From: an uncultured Chryseobacterium sp.
GTDB lineage: Bacteria; Bacteroidota; Bacteroidia; Flavobacteriales; Weeksellaceae
Direction of reading: 5' to 3'
Assembly (NCBI RefSeq): GCF_913776365.1
Contig: NZ_CAJYMO010000005.1
Span: 1 to 33,795, forward strand
Length of the DNA stretch: 33,795 nt
Below are positions 8,739 through 16,144 of this stretch, piece by piece. The position numbers and the translations under genes were made by a program. The notes beneath the pieces were generated by a model, which had not been told where the DNA came from, made no database searches, and was given only the letters and a program-made list of their open reading frames with translations. Position 1 is the first letter of the stretch, and every line of letters begins with the position of its first letter.

Positions 8739-9479
8739 TTATTTGCCTGCCGTTTTCTGGCGGACCGCTTCATACAGAATCGCTCCGCAGGCTACGGAAA
8801 CGTTCAGTGACTGGGTTTTTCCTTCAATCGGAAGCTTTATTTTTTCGTCGGCATGGTGCAGGACTTCTTTGGAGATCCCGGTTTCCTCATTTCCCATCAC
8901 GATGGCACATGGCTCCCTGAAATCTACTTCATAGATTAGCTTCTGGGCTTTTTCACTTGCTGCGAAGACGGAAATTCCGCTTTGCTGCAGGAAATCCACC
9001 ACATGGGCCAGGTTGTTTTCCTTGCATATTTTGATATTATAGATTCCGCCGGCAGAGGTTTTTATGGCATCGGAGTTGATGGGAGCTGCACCTTTTTCAG
9101 GAATAATCACCGCGTCTACCCCCACGCATTCAGCGGTACGGCAGATGGCACCGAAGTTCCTTACGTCGGTCAGCCTGTCGAGGATCAGCAGGAACGGGGT
9201 CTTTCCTTCCTCAAACAGCTGAGGTACGATATCCTCAATTTTATGAAAGGGAACATCTGAAATGAAGGCCACCACGCCCTGGTGGTTTTTCCGGGTAAAA
9301 CGGTTCAGTTTTTCTACCGGAACATAATTGGGACGGATCTTATTTTTCGCTAAAACAGCTTTTAGTTCAGCATAAATATCTCCCTGTAAAGCATTTTGCA
9401 CGAATACTTTGTCAATTGTTTTTCCTGCTTCAATAGCTTCGATTACGGGACGCAGCCCGAAAATAAAATCGTCTTTCAT
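8739..9479 (-). CDS. rlmB: 23S rRNA (guanosine(2251)-2'-O)-methyltransferase RlmB
   Basis: A 246-residue SpoU-class (SPOUT) RNA methyltransferase of normal length. The N-terminal substrate-binding domain starts KDDFIFGLRPVIEAIEAGKT, the usual RlmB opening (FGxxxVxEAI). All three SPOUT motifs are present: motif 1 LTDVRNFGAICRTAECVG (the conserved NxGAIxRTA), motif 2 AIVMGNEETGIS, and motif 3 LPIEGKTQSLNVSVACGAIL, which forms the trefoil knot that binds S-adenosylmethionine. The enzyme methylates the 2'-O of a conserved guanosine in the peptidyl-transferase P-loop of 23S rRNA. It lies 70 nt upstream of the DUF6263-like gene on the same strand. Assignment among TrmH-family members rests on the N-terminal domain and length. 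Confidence 0.92.
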   Translation of the reverse strand: MKDDFIFGLRPVIEAIEAGKTIDKVFVQNALQGDIYAELKAVLAKNKIRPNYVPVEKLNRFTRKNHQGVVAFISDVPFHKIEDIVPQLFEEGKTPFLLILDRLTDVRNFGAICRTAECVGVDAVIIPEKGAAPINSDAIKTSAGGIYNIKICKENNLAHVVDFLQQSGISVFAASEKAQKLIYEVDFREPCAIVMGNEETGISKEVLHHADEKIKLPIEGKTQSLNVSVACGAILYEAVRQKTAGK

Positions 9480-9593
9480 GAATTGTTTAAAGTTTTAAAT
9501 ATGATGAATTGTCAATGGCTAATTTTACAAAGTAAGTCAATTTATGATATTTCCGGATGCAACATTGACCTGCAGAGCAAAATTAAGTATTGG

Positions 9594-10067
9594 CTATCTT
9601 CCTTTTTCTCCTAAAATGGCCCTCTTCTGAGCCATGGTATAGCCATAATGCAGGCATTCATGCATATTATTGAAAATAATGGCATCCTGAATGCTTTTCA
9701 GGTCCATTCCGAAACTCGTGGTGTATGGCGTATAGTCTGAAAAGAAATCGCTGTCATAATCCTTCATCAGGATCTTTGAAGTCTCCGTCAGGAGGAACTC
9801 AAGGTCTTCCACTTCGGATTTCTGTACATTCAGGTTGGGCATTGTCCCTTTTTTGTAGGTTTCGATCCAGTATTTGTCAATCCGGAACGGGTTTCCGCTA
9901 AGGTAGTAATGCAGCAGCTGCTGGGTGGCCACCGTATGGGCAATATTCCAGTAGATGTTGTTGTTGAAACCGTCGGGAATCAGCAGCAGATCTTCATGGG
10001 AAGTATTCTGAAGGATATCCAGAAGGTTTTTCCGAACCTGACGGTGGGCTTGAAAATGATAGTTCAT
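9594..10067 (-). CDS. DinB-like protein (four-helix metal-binding fold)
   Basis: A 157-residue all-helical protein. Candidate metal ligands are His44 (in NIAHTVATQQLLHYYLSG) and His136/His140 (in MHECLHYGYTMAQKR), the three-His arrangement of the DinB/YfiT fold. Members include thiol-dependent transferases (bacillithiol S-transferases, mycothiol-dependent enzymes) and many uncharacterised proteins. With a YpdA-like gene in the same window, a thiol-transfer role is possible but not shown. It is divergent from the MoxR gene and has its own well-formed promoter at 10087-10117. Confidence 0.8.
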   Translation of the reverse strand: MNYHFQAHRQVRKNLLDILQNTSHEDLLLIPDGFNNNIYWNIAHTVATQQLLHYYLSGNPFRIDKYWIETYKKGTMPNLNVQKSEVEDLEFLLTETSKILMKDYDSDFFSDYTPYTTSFGMDLKSIQDAIIFNNMHECLHYGYTMAQKRAILGEKGR

Positions 10068-10086
10068 TTTGCAAAATTTTAATCAC

Positions 10087-10117
10087 CAAAAATAGTTTAA
10101 TAAACTGGAAACGACAA
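10087..10117 (-). promoter_or_regulatory. Promoter of the DinB-like gene
   Basis: On the minus strand: TTG (10117-10115), 20 nt, then TATTTTTG (10094-10087). Both boxes and the spacing fit the Bacteroidetes sigma-ABfr consensus (TTG / TAnnTTTG). Transcription should begin about 12-16 nt before the ATG. This is one of the clearest housekeeping promoters in the window. Confidence 0.65.
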
Positions 10118-10316
10118 TTTTTAAATACGGAATGGAAATAAATTAATATTTTTTTATGAAAAAAGGCAGGATAACCGGGCTGATCCCTGTCCTGACGGAT
10201 TTTTCAATCTCTTACCGATCCCGGAATATTTAACAAATTTTAACTCAAAAATGGCATTAATTGTGTTGATTTATGCAAGGAATTATTGGAAATTTACCCA
10301 TTATTTAAATCAACAT

Positions 10317-11321
10317 ATGTCAGAGATCAATCAGGCTGAAGATATCCGTCAGCTGACCGAACAGGTAAGAGAAGCCAATCACTATTTTTCACGTCTCCGT
10401 CAGGAAATCGGTAAAGTTATCATCGGGCAGGAATATATGATCGACCGGCTTCTGGTAGGCTTATTAGGGAATGGGCATATCCTGCTTGAGGGTGTTCCCG
10501 GGCTTGCCAAAACCCTGGCGATAAAAACCCTGGCTGACGCTGTAAACGGACAGTTTTCAAGAATACAGTTTACGCCGGACCTGTTGCCTGCCGATGTGGT
10601 GGGAACCATGATTTACAATATTAAAGATAATGATTTTACCATAAAAAGAGGTCCCGTATTTGCCAATTTCGTGCTGGCGGACGAGATCAACCGGGCACCG
10701 GCAAAGGTACAGTCGGCTCTGTTGGAAGTTATGCAGGAAAAGCAGGTAACCATCGGTGATGAAACCATGAAGCTGCCGAAGCCTTTCCTGGTACTGGCTA
10801 CCCAGAACCCGATCGACCAGGAAGGTACTTATCTGCTTCCGGAAGCCCAGAGCGACCGTTTTATGCTGAAATGTACCATAGGTTATCCCGAGTTTGAAGA
10901 TGAGAGAACCGTCATGAGAATGGTTTCCACTTCGCATCAGCCCGAAGTGAAACCGGTAATCGACCTTCAGCATATCGTGGAAGCAAAATTACTGATCAAC
11001 CAGATTTATCTTGATGAAAAGATCGAAAAATACATCCTTGATATGGTGTTTGCTACCCGCTATCCTGAAAATTACGGTTTATCTGAACTGAAGAATTATA
11101 TCGGTTTCGGGGCTTCACCAAGAGCGTCCATCAACCTGGCTATTGCGTCAAGGGCATATGCTTTCCTGAGAGGAAGAGCCTTTGTGATTCCTGAGGATGT
11201 AAAATCGCTGGCAAAAGATGTGTTGAGGCACAGAATCGGTCTTACTTTCGAGGCGGAGGCTGAAAATATGACCACGGAAGAAATCATCAGCAGGATCCTG
11301 TCGAAAATCCAGGCACCCTGA
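10317..11321 (+). CDS. MoxR-family AAA+ ATPase, first gene of the Bat operon
   Basis: I choose the ATG at 10317 (MSEINQAEDIRQLTEQV; 334 residues), the usual N-terminus of flavobacterial MoxR proteins. An in-frame ATG at 10251 would add 22 hydrophobic/basic residues that look untranslated. Walker A is GVPGLAKT (residues 59-66) and Walker B VLADEINRAP (about 118-127). Sensor-1 lies in VLATQNPIDQEGTYLLPEAQ and the arginine-finger region in ASPRASINLAIASRAYA. MoxR ATPases act as chaperones for partner von Willebrand A (VWA) proteins, and the next genes encode DUF58 and VWA proteins, the classic partnership. The operon is linked in Bacteroidetes to aerotolerance and envelope stress. No clean TAnnTTTG was found in the 249-bp space before it. 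Confidence 0.93.
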   Translation: MSEINQAEDIRQLTEQVREANHYFSRLRQEIGKVIIGQEYMIDRLLVGLLGNGHILLEGVPGLAKTLAIKTLADAVNGQFSRIQFTPDLLPADVVGTMIYNIKDNDFTIKRGPVFANFVLADEINRAPAKVQSALLEVMQEKQVTIGDETMKLPKPFLVLATQNPIDQEGTYLLPEAQSDRFMLKCTIGYPEFEDERTVMRMVSTSHQPEVKPVIDLQHIVEAKLLINQIYLDEKIEKYILDMVFATRYPENYGLSELKNYIGFGASPRASINLAIASRAYAFLRGRAFVIPEDVKSLAKDVLRHRIGLTFEAEAENMTTEEIISRILSKIQAP

Positions 11322-11327
11322 AAAGTA

Positions 11328-11411
11328 AATGTAACAATGTAACAATGTAACAATATACTGATGTGCCGGTGTGCCGGTTTAACAATGTAATCATCCGGCA
11401 ATGTAACAATG
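11328..11411 (+). repeat. Octamer repeats between the MoxR and DUF58 genes
   Basis: Three perfect tandem copies of AATGTAAC (11328-11351), then two tandem TGTGCCGG units (about 11362-11377). Further partial AACAATGTAA and AATGTAACAATG units follow up to about 11411. The repeats fill most of the 138-bp gap within an otherwise compact operon. They are not coding and show no strong inverted symmetry. Confidence 0.7.
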
Positions 11412-11459
11412 CATGGTGTGTTTATAAAAGTATGGGATGCAGCTGTATCGTATTGAATT

Positions 11460-12323
11460 ATGGAAATAAAAGATATTGTAAAAAAAGTCAAGCAGATTGA
11501 AATCCGTACCCGGAAAAGGACGGAGGCTTCTCTGATGGGACAATATCACAGTGCCTTTAAAGGACAGGGGATGACGTTCTCCGAGGTCAGGCAGTATCAG
11601 TTTGGGGATGAGATCCGGAGAATCGACTGGAATAAGACGGCAAGGTTCCGGGAACCTTTCGTAAAGGTGATGGAAGAGGAACGCGAGCTGACCATGATGC
11701 TGGTTGTTGATATTTCCGCTTCTATGGATTACGGAACCAAAGGCCAGCTGAAGAGGGAATATGTTGCCGAAATTGCTGCCAGTTTAGGTTTTTCGGCTGC
11801 CGGCAATAATGACAAGGTCGGATTAATCCTATTTGCGGACAAAGTTTATAAGGTAGTGCCTCCTCAGAAGGGCAGGAAGCATATTTTATCCATTATCAGC
11901 AATATCCTTACTGCAGATTATGTTCCCGCCGAATCTAAACTGGATAAAGCACTGGAATATATGATGGGCATTTTCAAAAGGAAGTCGCTGGTTTTTGTTT
12001 TTTCGGATTTTGAAGATGAATATGATGCTAAGATGCTGAGGATTGCCTCAAAAAAACACCAGTTGCTGGGCATGCGGGTGTATGATGAAAAGGATAATGA
12101 AATTCCGGATGTAGGCTATGCCCTGCTGTATGATGCGGAATCCGGAAAACAGGTCTGGGCCCATACGTCCAATGCCAGGTGGAGATATACCTTTGCCGAA
12201 GCCCAGAAGCAGAAAGTAAAGGCGCTGGAGGAAGATTTTGCCAACAGTTCGGCTGGCTTTATGAACATTAATACGGGAGCGGATTATTCCAGGCTGCTGT
12301 ATAATTATTTTCAGAAGAAATAA
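11460..12323 (+). CDS. DUF58 domain protein (VWA-like)
   Basis: A 287-residue soluble protein starting at ATG 11460. The N-terminal region carries the DUF58 signature, SEVRQYQFGDEIRRIDWNKT (residues 41-60; the R-x-I-D-W motif). The VWA-like core begins MMLVVDISASMDYG, giving the MIDAS motif DISAS at 84-88. SLVFVFSDFEDEYD supplies the later conserved Asp. No membrane segment or signal peptide is present, so it should act in the cytoplasm or at the membrane face with the MoxR ATPase encoded just upstream. In Bacteroidetes, MoxR, DUF58 and BatA-D are co-transcribed. The gap of 98 nt to the next gene has no terminator. Confidence 0.93.
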   Translation: MEIKDIVKKVKQIEIRTRKRTEASLMGQYHSAFKGQGMTFSEVRQYQFGDEIRRIDWNKTARFREPFVKVMEEERELTMMLVVDISASMDYGTKGQLKREYVAEIAASLGFSAAGNNDKVGLILFADKVYKVVPPQKGRKHILSIISNILTADYVPAESKLDKALEYMMGIFKRKSLVFVFSDFEDEYDAKMLRIASKKHQLLGMRVYDEKDNEIPDVGYALLYDAESGKQVWAHTSNARWRYTFAEAQKQKVKALEEDFANSSAGFMNINTGADYSRLLYNYFQKK

Positions 12324-12421
12324 AAATAATCTTTCAGTCAGCCATATGACAGTACCGCAGCAGTTATAGTTACAGCAAAATAAATAAAAATACAGGCTCC
12401 GGCCGAAATTGACAGAGGACT

Positions 12422-13318
12422 TTGAAAAAATTACTATTCATATTTTGTTTTTTGATCTGTGCACAGGCATTCTCACAGATTCTTTCTTCAAGCATTGAGA
12501 AAAAAACCATTGCTTTGGGCGAGGTAAACCATATCGTCATAACAATCAATAATCTTCAGGACGGCAAAGTTTCTGCAGCGCCCGAAAACGAGCTGCTGCC
12601 GTTTCATTTTGAGGAAATCAAAGACAGCATTGCACAAACTCCGGATGTATATTACAGGAGAATTGAGTTTACGGTTTTTGATGAGGGGAAATTTACCATT
12701 CCTGAACTTGAATTTAAGGTAGCCGGCAAAATACTCAAAACCATTCCTTACGAAATCGACGTGATCAATACGGCGCAGAAAACAGACCAGATCAATGACA
12801 TCATGAACAACAAAGGGGTAAAGCTGGAAGTAACGGATTACTGGGAGCTTTACAAGTTTTATATCCTGGCAGGAATTGCACTCATCGCCCTTATTGTTGC
12901 CATCATTATGTTTGTCAGGTACGGAAGGAAGCCGAAGGATTCACCGGTGGTTACCACCAATCAGGCCCTGAAGGATCTTGATTCCCTGAAAAAGAAAAAG
13001 TATGTAGAAAACGGCAATTACCGTTCATTTTACGTTGAGCTGATTGATATTTCAAGAAAATTCATTACAAGACAATACCGTTTGCCTGCCGATGTGCTGC
13101 TTACGGATGACCTGATCGATCTGATCAGGAAAAACAATACCATTTCTCAGGAAAATGAAAGGGTAGTGGAAGACGTCTTTACGAGAGGTGACCTCGTAAA
13201 ATTTGCCAAGACCTTCCCGGACCAGCAGACCATGGAAAAAGATTTTGCCGATATCCGGAATTTTGTGAAAAGATCTTCCAAGGATCTGGAATTTGAAAAC
13301 CTCAGGAAAGATGTTTGA
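12422..13318 (+). CDS. Exported membrane protein of the Bat operon (short BatD-like)
   Basis: The only start that keeps the signal peptide is TTG at 12422 (MKKLLFIFCFLICAQAFSQ, cleaved after Gln or Ala). TTG starts are uncommon, and no ATG lies nearby in frame. The mature 298-residue product has an N-terminal beta domain of about 115 residues (SSSIEKKTIALGEVNHIVITI...), like the repeated domains of BatD. One membrane helix follows (YILAGIALIALIVAIIMFV, about 144-162), then a helical cytoplasmic part (YRSFYVELIDISRKFITRQY...). Its stop codon overlaps the batA start by 8 nt (ATGTTTGA), suggesting translational coupling. It probably assembles with BatA/BatB at the inner membrane. The family name is my inference from architecture. 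Confidence 0.82.
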   Translation: MKKLLFIFCFLICAQAFSQILSSSIEKKTIALGEVNHIVITINNLQDGKVSAAPENELLPFHFEEIKDSIAQTPDVYYRRIEFTVFDEGKFTIPELEFKVAGKILKTIPYEIDVINTAQKTDQINDIMNNKGVKLEVTDYWELYKFYILAGIALIALIVAIIMFVRYGRKPKDSPVVTTNQALKDLDSLKKKKYVENGNYRSFYVELIDISRKFITRQYRLPADVLLTDDLIDLIRKNNTISQENERVVEDVFTRGDLVKFAKTFPDQQTMEKDFADIRNFVKRSSKDLEFENLRKDV

Positions 13319-14303
13319 TTTTGAATTGTACAGTCCGTGGTTTTTACTCCTGTTCCTGCTGTTTGTTCCCTTGCTGATAAGAGATTTGAGCAGCCGGAAA
13401 AAGAAAGGCATCAGGGTTCCGACGGTTAAGAATATGGGAGAAAGCGGAGGGATCCGTGTGGTGATGTTTCTGCTTAAAATATCCAAGTATGTTATCCTTT
13501 CTGCCCTGATTATTGCCATGGCCAGGCCCAGAACGTTTACCATTTCCCAGGACCGGGATGATACAAAAGGGATAGACATTATGCTTTCAGTTGATGTCTC
13601 CCTGAGTATGCTGGCCAAGGATCTTTCGCCGGACCGTCTTACCGCACTGAAGGACATTGCTGTGAAATTCGTGCAGAAAAGACCGAATGACCGCATTGGC
13701 CTGGTGGCCTATTCCGGGGAAGCTTTTACAAAAGTTCCGGTAACATCAGACCACCAGGTGGTTATTGATGAACTGCAGAATCTCAACCCGCTGGAGCTAC
13801 AGCCCGGTACCGCGATCGGGGAAGGGCTTTCGGTAGCCGTGAACCACCTCAAAAACAGCAAAGCGAAAAGCAAAATTATCATTTTAATGACCGATGGGGT
13901 GAATACGATTGAAAATGCGATGCCGCCAGCCATTGCCGCGGAACTGGCTAAAAATAACAACATAAAAGTGTACAGCATCGGTATCGGAACCAACGGTTAC
14001 GCACTGATGCCTACACAGACCGACATATTCGGGGATCTGGTCTTTACGGAAACAGAAGTGAAAATTGATGAACCGGTTCTGCGGGAAATCGCCCAGATGA
14101 CCGGCGGCCAGTACTTCAGGGCTACCTCAAACAGCAGCCTGGAAGAAGTATACGACCAGATCAACCAGCTGGAAAAAACCGATGTCAAGGTTTCAAAACT
14201 GTATAATTATAAAGAATACTTTAAGCTCTTCCTGTGGATTGCATTGGGAATGCTGGTGATAGACGCGCTGCTGAGATGGGTATTATATAAAATGGTAAAC
14301 TGA
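13311..14303 (+). CDS. batA: BatA, von Willebrand factor A membrane protein
   Basis: A 330-residue inner-membrane protein. The start is the ATG inside ATGTTTGA, overlapping the previous stop; an upstream in-frame ATG at 13293 would add six residues. There are two N-terminal membrane helices (LYSPWFLLLFLLFVPLLI, and ISKYVILSALIIAM near 57-70), then a VWA domain. The MIDAS motif is DVSLS (95-99, in MLSVDVSLSML). Further conserved parts are VAYSGEAFTKVPVTSD and ILMTDGVNT. A C-terminal helix (FKLFLWIALGMLVIDALLRWVL) completes it. VWA domains with intact MIDAS bind metal and protein partners. BatA is thought to work with BatB and the MoxR ATPase in envelope maintenance or oxidative stress. It overlaps batB by one base (TGATG). 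Confidence 0.93.
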   Translation: MFDFELYSPWFLLLFLLFVPLLIRDLSSRKKKGIRVPTVKNMGESGGIRVVMFLLKISKYVILSALIIAMARPRTFTISQDRDDTKGIDIMLSVDVSLSMLAKDLSPDRLTALKDIAVKFVQKRPNDRIGLVAYSGEAFTKVPVTSDHQVVIDELQNLNPLELQPGTAIGEGLSVAVNHLKNSKAKSKIIILMTDGVNTIENAMPPAIAAELAKNNNIKVYSIGIGTNGYALMPTQTDIFGDLVFTETEVKIDEPVLREIAQMTGGQYFRATSNSSLEEVYDQINQLEKTDVKVSKLYNYKEYFKLFLWIALGMLVIDALLRWVLYKMVN

Positions 14304-15310
14304 TGGAATGGTATTTAGGAAATTATTGGTATCTGTTATTGCTGCTGCTGTTGCCGCTGCTGGCCGTTTTTCTCGTCCGTTACCTGAAGTGGAAAAACCG
14401 GAAGCAGGAGCTTTTTGCTGAAAGCAGGTTCCATGAACAGCTGTTTGAAAAAAGATCGGGGTTTACGAAATTTTTTCCCTTGTTATATCTGTTGGGAACG
14501 CTTTTTCTGATTTTTTCCATCATCGATTTACTGAGCGGTTCCGAAGAAGTAAAGTCCAGCCAGAAACTGAATAATGTGATCTTCCTGCTGGATGTTTCCA
14601 ATTCAATGAATGCGGAAGATATCAGCCCGAGCCGGTTGGGAGAAGCCAAAAACCTGATGATCCAGACCATGCAGAAAATGACGAATGATAAAGTGGGCAT
14701 CGTTATTTTTGCAGGCCAGGCCACTTCCATCATGCCTCTGACTACCGACTATACTTCTGCCGAGACCTACATCAGCGGTATCGAAACAAATTCAATGCAG
14801 ATCCAGGGGACGGATTTTTTAAACGGTATTAAAGAAGCTGCCGAAAAATTCAGGAACGTGAGCAAAGATGCCCGGAAAGTGGTTTTGCTGAGTGACGGGG
14901 AAGATAATGAAGGAAATGACGAGGCTGATATCCGGCTTGCCAATAAGGAAGGCATTATGATTACCTCGGTAGGCATAGGTTCAGATGAAGGTGCCCCGAT
15001 TCCGGAATACCAGTTCGGCCAGCTGATGGGATATAAAAGCGATATGTCCGGGCAGACCGTAGTTTCCAAAAGGCAGACGGAAGCCCTTAAAAAGATGGCC
15101 GCCGCGACCGGAGGATCATACATTGACGGTAACAACATCAACGAAGCTCCCGACATGATCATCGACGCGCTGAAAAAGAAAACCGGTTCTTCGGAAACGA
15201 TGGTAAAATCCCAGAATGCGATTCATTATTACCAGTATTTCCTGGCCGTTTCCCTTTTCTTCTTTTTCCTGATCTATATTTTTAATCCGAAAAGGGATTT
15301 CAATATCTGA
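14303..15310 (+). CDS. batB: BatB, von Willebrand factor A membrane protein
   Basis: A 335-residue paralogue of BatA in the same layout. Helix 1 is YWYLLLLLLLPLLAVFLV (about 8-25) and helix 2 FFPLLYLLGTLFLIFSIIDLL (57-77). The VWA domain has MIDAS DVSNS (97-101), the T-loop PLTTDYTSAETYISG and VVLLSDGEDNEGND. A C-terminal helix follows (YFLAVSLFFFFLIYIF), then FNPKRDFNI. Its first codon shares a base with the batA stop, so translation is coupled. Both metal-site motifs look intact. About 97 nt separate it from batC, which has its own -7-like element. Confidence 0.93.
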   Translation: MEWYLGNYWYLLLLLLLPLLAVFLVRYLKWKNRKQELFAESRFHEQLFEKRSGFTKFFPLLYLLGTLFLIFSIIDLLSGSEEVKSSQKLNNVIFLLDVSNSMNAEDISPSRLGEAKNLMIQTMQKMTNDKVGIVIFAGQATSIMPLTTDYTSAETYISGIETNSMQIQGTDFLNGIKEAAEKFRNVSKDARKVVLLSDGEDNEGNDEADIRLANKEGIMITSVGIGSDEGAPIPEYQFGQLMGYKSDMSGQTVVSKRQTEALKKMAAATGGSYIDGNNINEAPDMIIDALKKKTGSSETMVKSQNAIHYYQYFLAVSLFFFFLIYIFNPKRDFNI

Positions 15311-15392
15311 TCGCCCGAAATCCGTGTGGTACAAGCATTTACTTTAACCCAACTTTAACAATTAAAACCCTGTTTATTAACATATAAAGGAA

Positions 15393-15400
15393 TAATTTTG
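15393..15400 (+). promoter_or_regulatory. Possible internal promoter (-7) before batC
   Basis: TAATTTTG matches TAnnTTTG and ends 6 nt before the chosen batC ATG at 15407. No TTG lies at the usual -33 distance (TGTTT is nearest). It would give an almost leaderless batC mRNA. The element could be chance in an AT-rich gap, so confidence is low. Confidence 0.35.
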
Positions 15401-15406
15401 CAACTG

Positions 15407-16144
15407 ATGAATACTAAAATCTTTTTTTTGTCGTTTATTACTGCTTTCCTGTGTTCCGGTTACCTGTCTGGCCAGGAAAACTACAGGACGCTGGTCTATG
15501 AAGGCAATGAAAAATTCAATAAAAAAGATTACGATGCTGCCTCTTCCTTTTACCTGGAGGCCATCAAAAAAAATGACAAAGATTTTACGGCTCATTACAA
15601 TCTGGGAAATGCGCTTTATAAAAGCAGGAAATATGAAGAAGCCAGAGCAGAATTTGAAAAAGCGCAGCGGCTTTCACAAACCCTTGCAGACAAATCCGCA
15701 GCCCTTCATAATCTGGGAAATACGTATATGCAGCTTCAGAAGCCGGAAAAGGCTGCCGAATTTTATAAACAGTCGCTGAAACAGAATCCCTATAGCGAAG
15801 CCACACGGAAGAATTATGAAATTGCCAAGCTGAAAGACAAGGAAAACCAGCAGCAGAAGCAGCAAAAAAACAGTTCCGGTAAAGGCGGCGGCGGGAAAGA
15901 CCAGCAGAAGAATGACCAGAAAGGAGGTCCTAAGGACCAGAAAGACCAGGGCCAGGGCCAGCAGAACCAGGGAAAAGGCCAGGGAAGCGACCCGGATCCT
16001 AAATCAAAGGATGAAGGAAAGATTCCCAAGGGCCTTGAAAACCAGATCCTCAATAAAGTAAGCGACAAAGAAAGAGAAACCGCCCGTAGAATTTTAAACA
16101 AGAATTCCTATTCCATGCCTGAAAGCAACGAGAAAGATTGGTAA
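15407..16144 (+). CDS. batC: BatC, TPR-repeat protein
   Basis: I start at ATG 15407 (MNTKIFFLSFITAFLCSGYLSGQ), which gives a clean signal peptide; an in-frame TTG lies 9 nt upstream. The 245-residue product is exported. It has about three tetratricopeptide repeats: LVYEGNEKFNKKDYDAASSF, AHYNLGNALYKSRKYEEA and ALHNLGNTYMQLQKPEKAAE. A low-complexity Gln/Lys/Gly region (about residues 145-210) follows, with runs of QQKQQK, GKGGGGKDQQK and GQGQQNQGKGQG. The C-terminal helix is NKVSDKERETARRILNKNS. This is the batC layout: TPRs for protein binding, then a flexible tail. The stop overlaps the batD start (TAATG). Confidence 0.9.
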   Translation: MNTKIFFLSFITAFLCSGYLSGQENYRTLVYEGNEKFNKKDYDAASSFYLEAIKKNDKDFTAHYNLGNALYKSRKYEEARAEFEKAQRLSQTLADKSAALHNLGNTYMQLQKPEKAAEFYKQSLKQNPYSEATRKNYEIAKLKDKENQQQKQQKNSSGKGGGGKDQQKNDQKGGPKDQKDQGQGQQNQGKGQGSDPDPKSKDEGKIPKGLENQILNKVSDKERETARRILNKNSYSMPESNEKDW

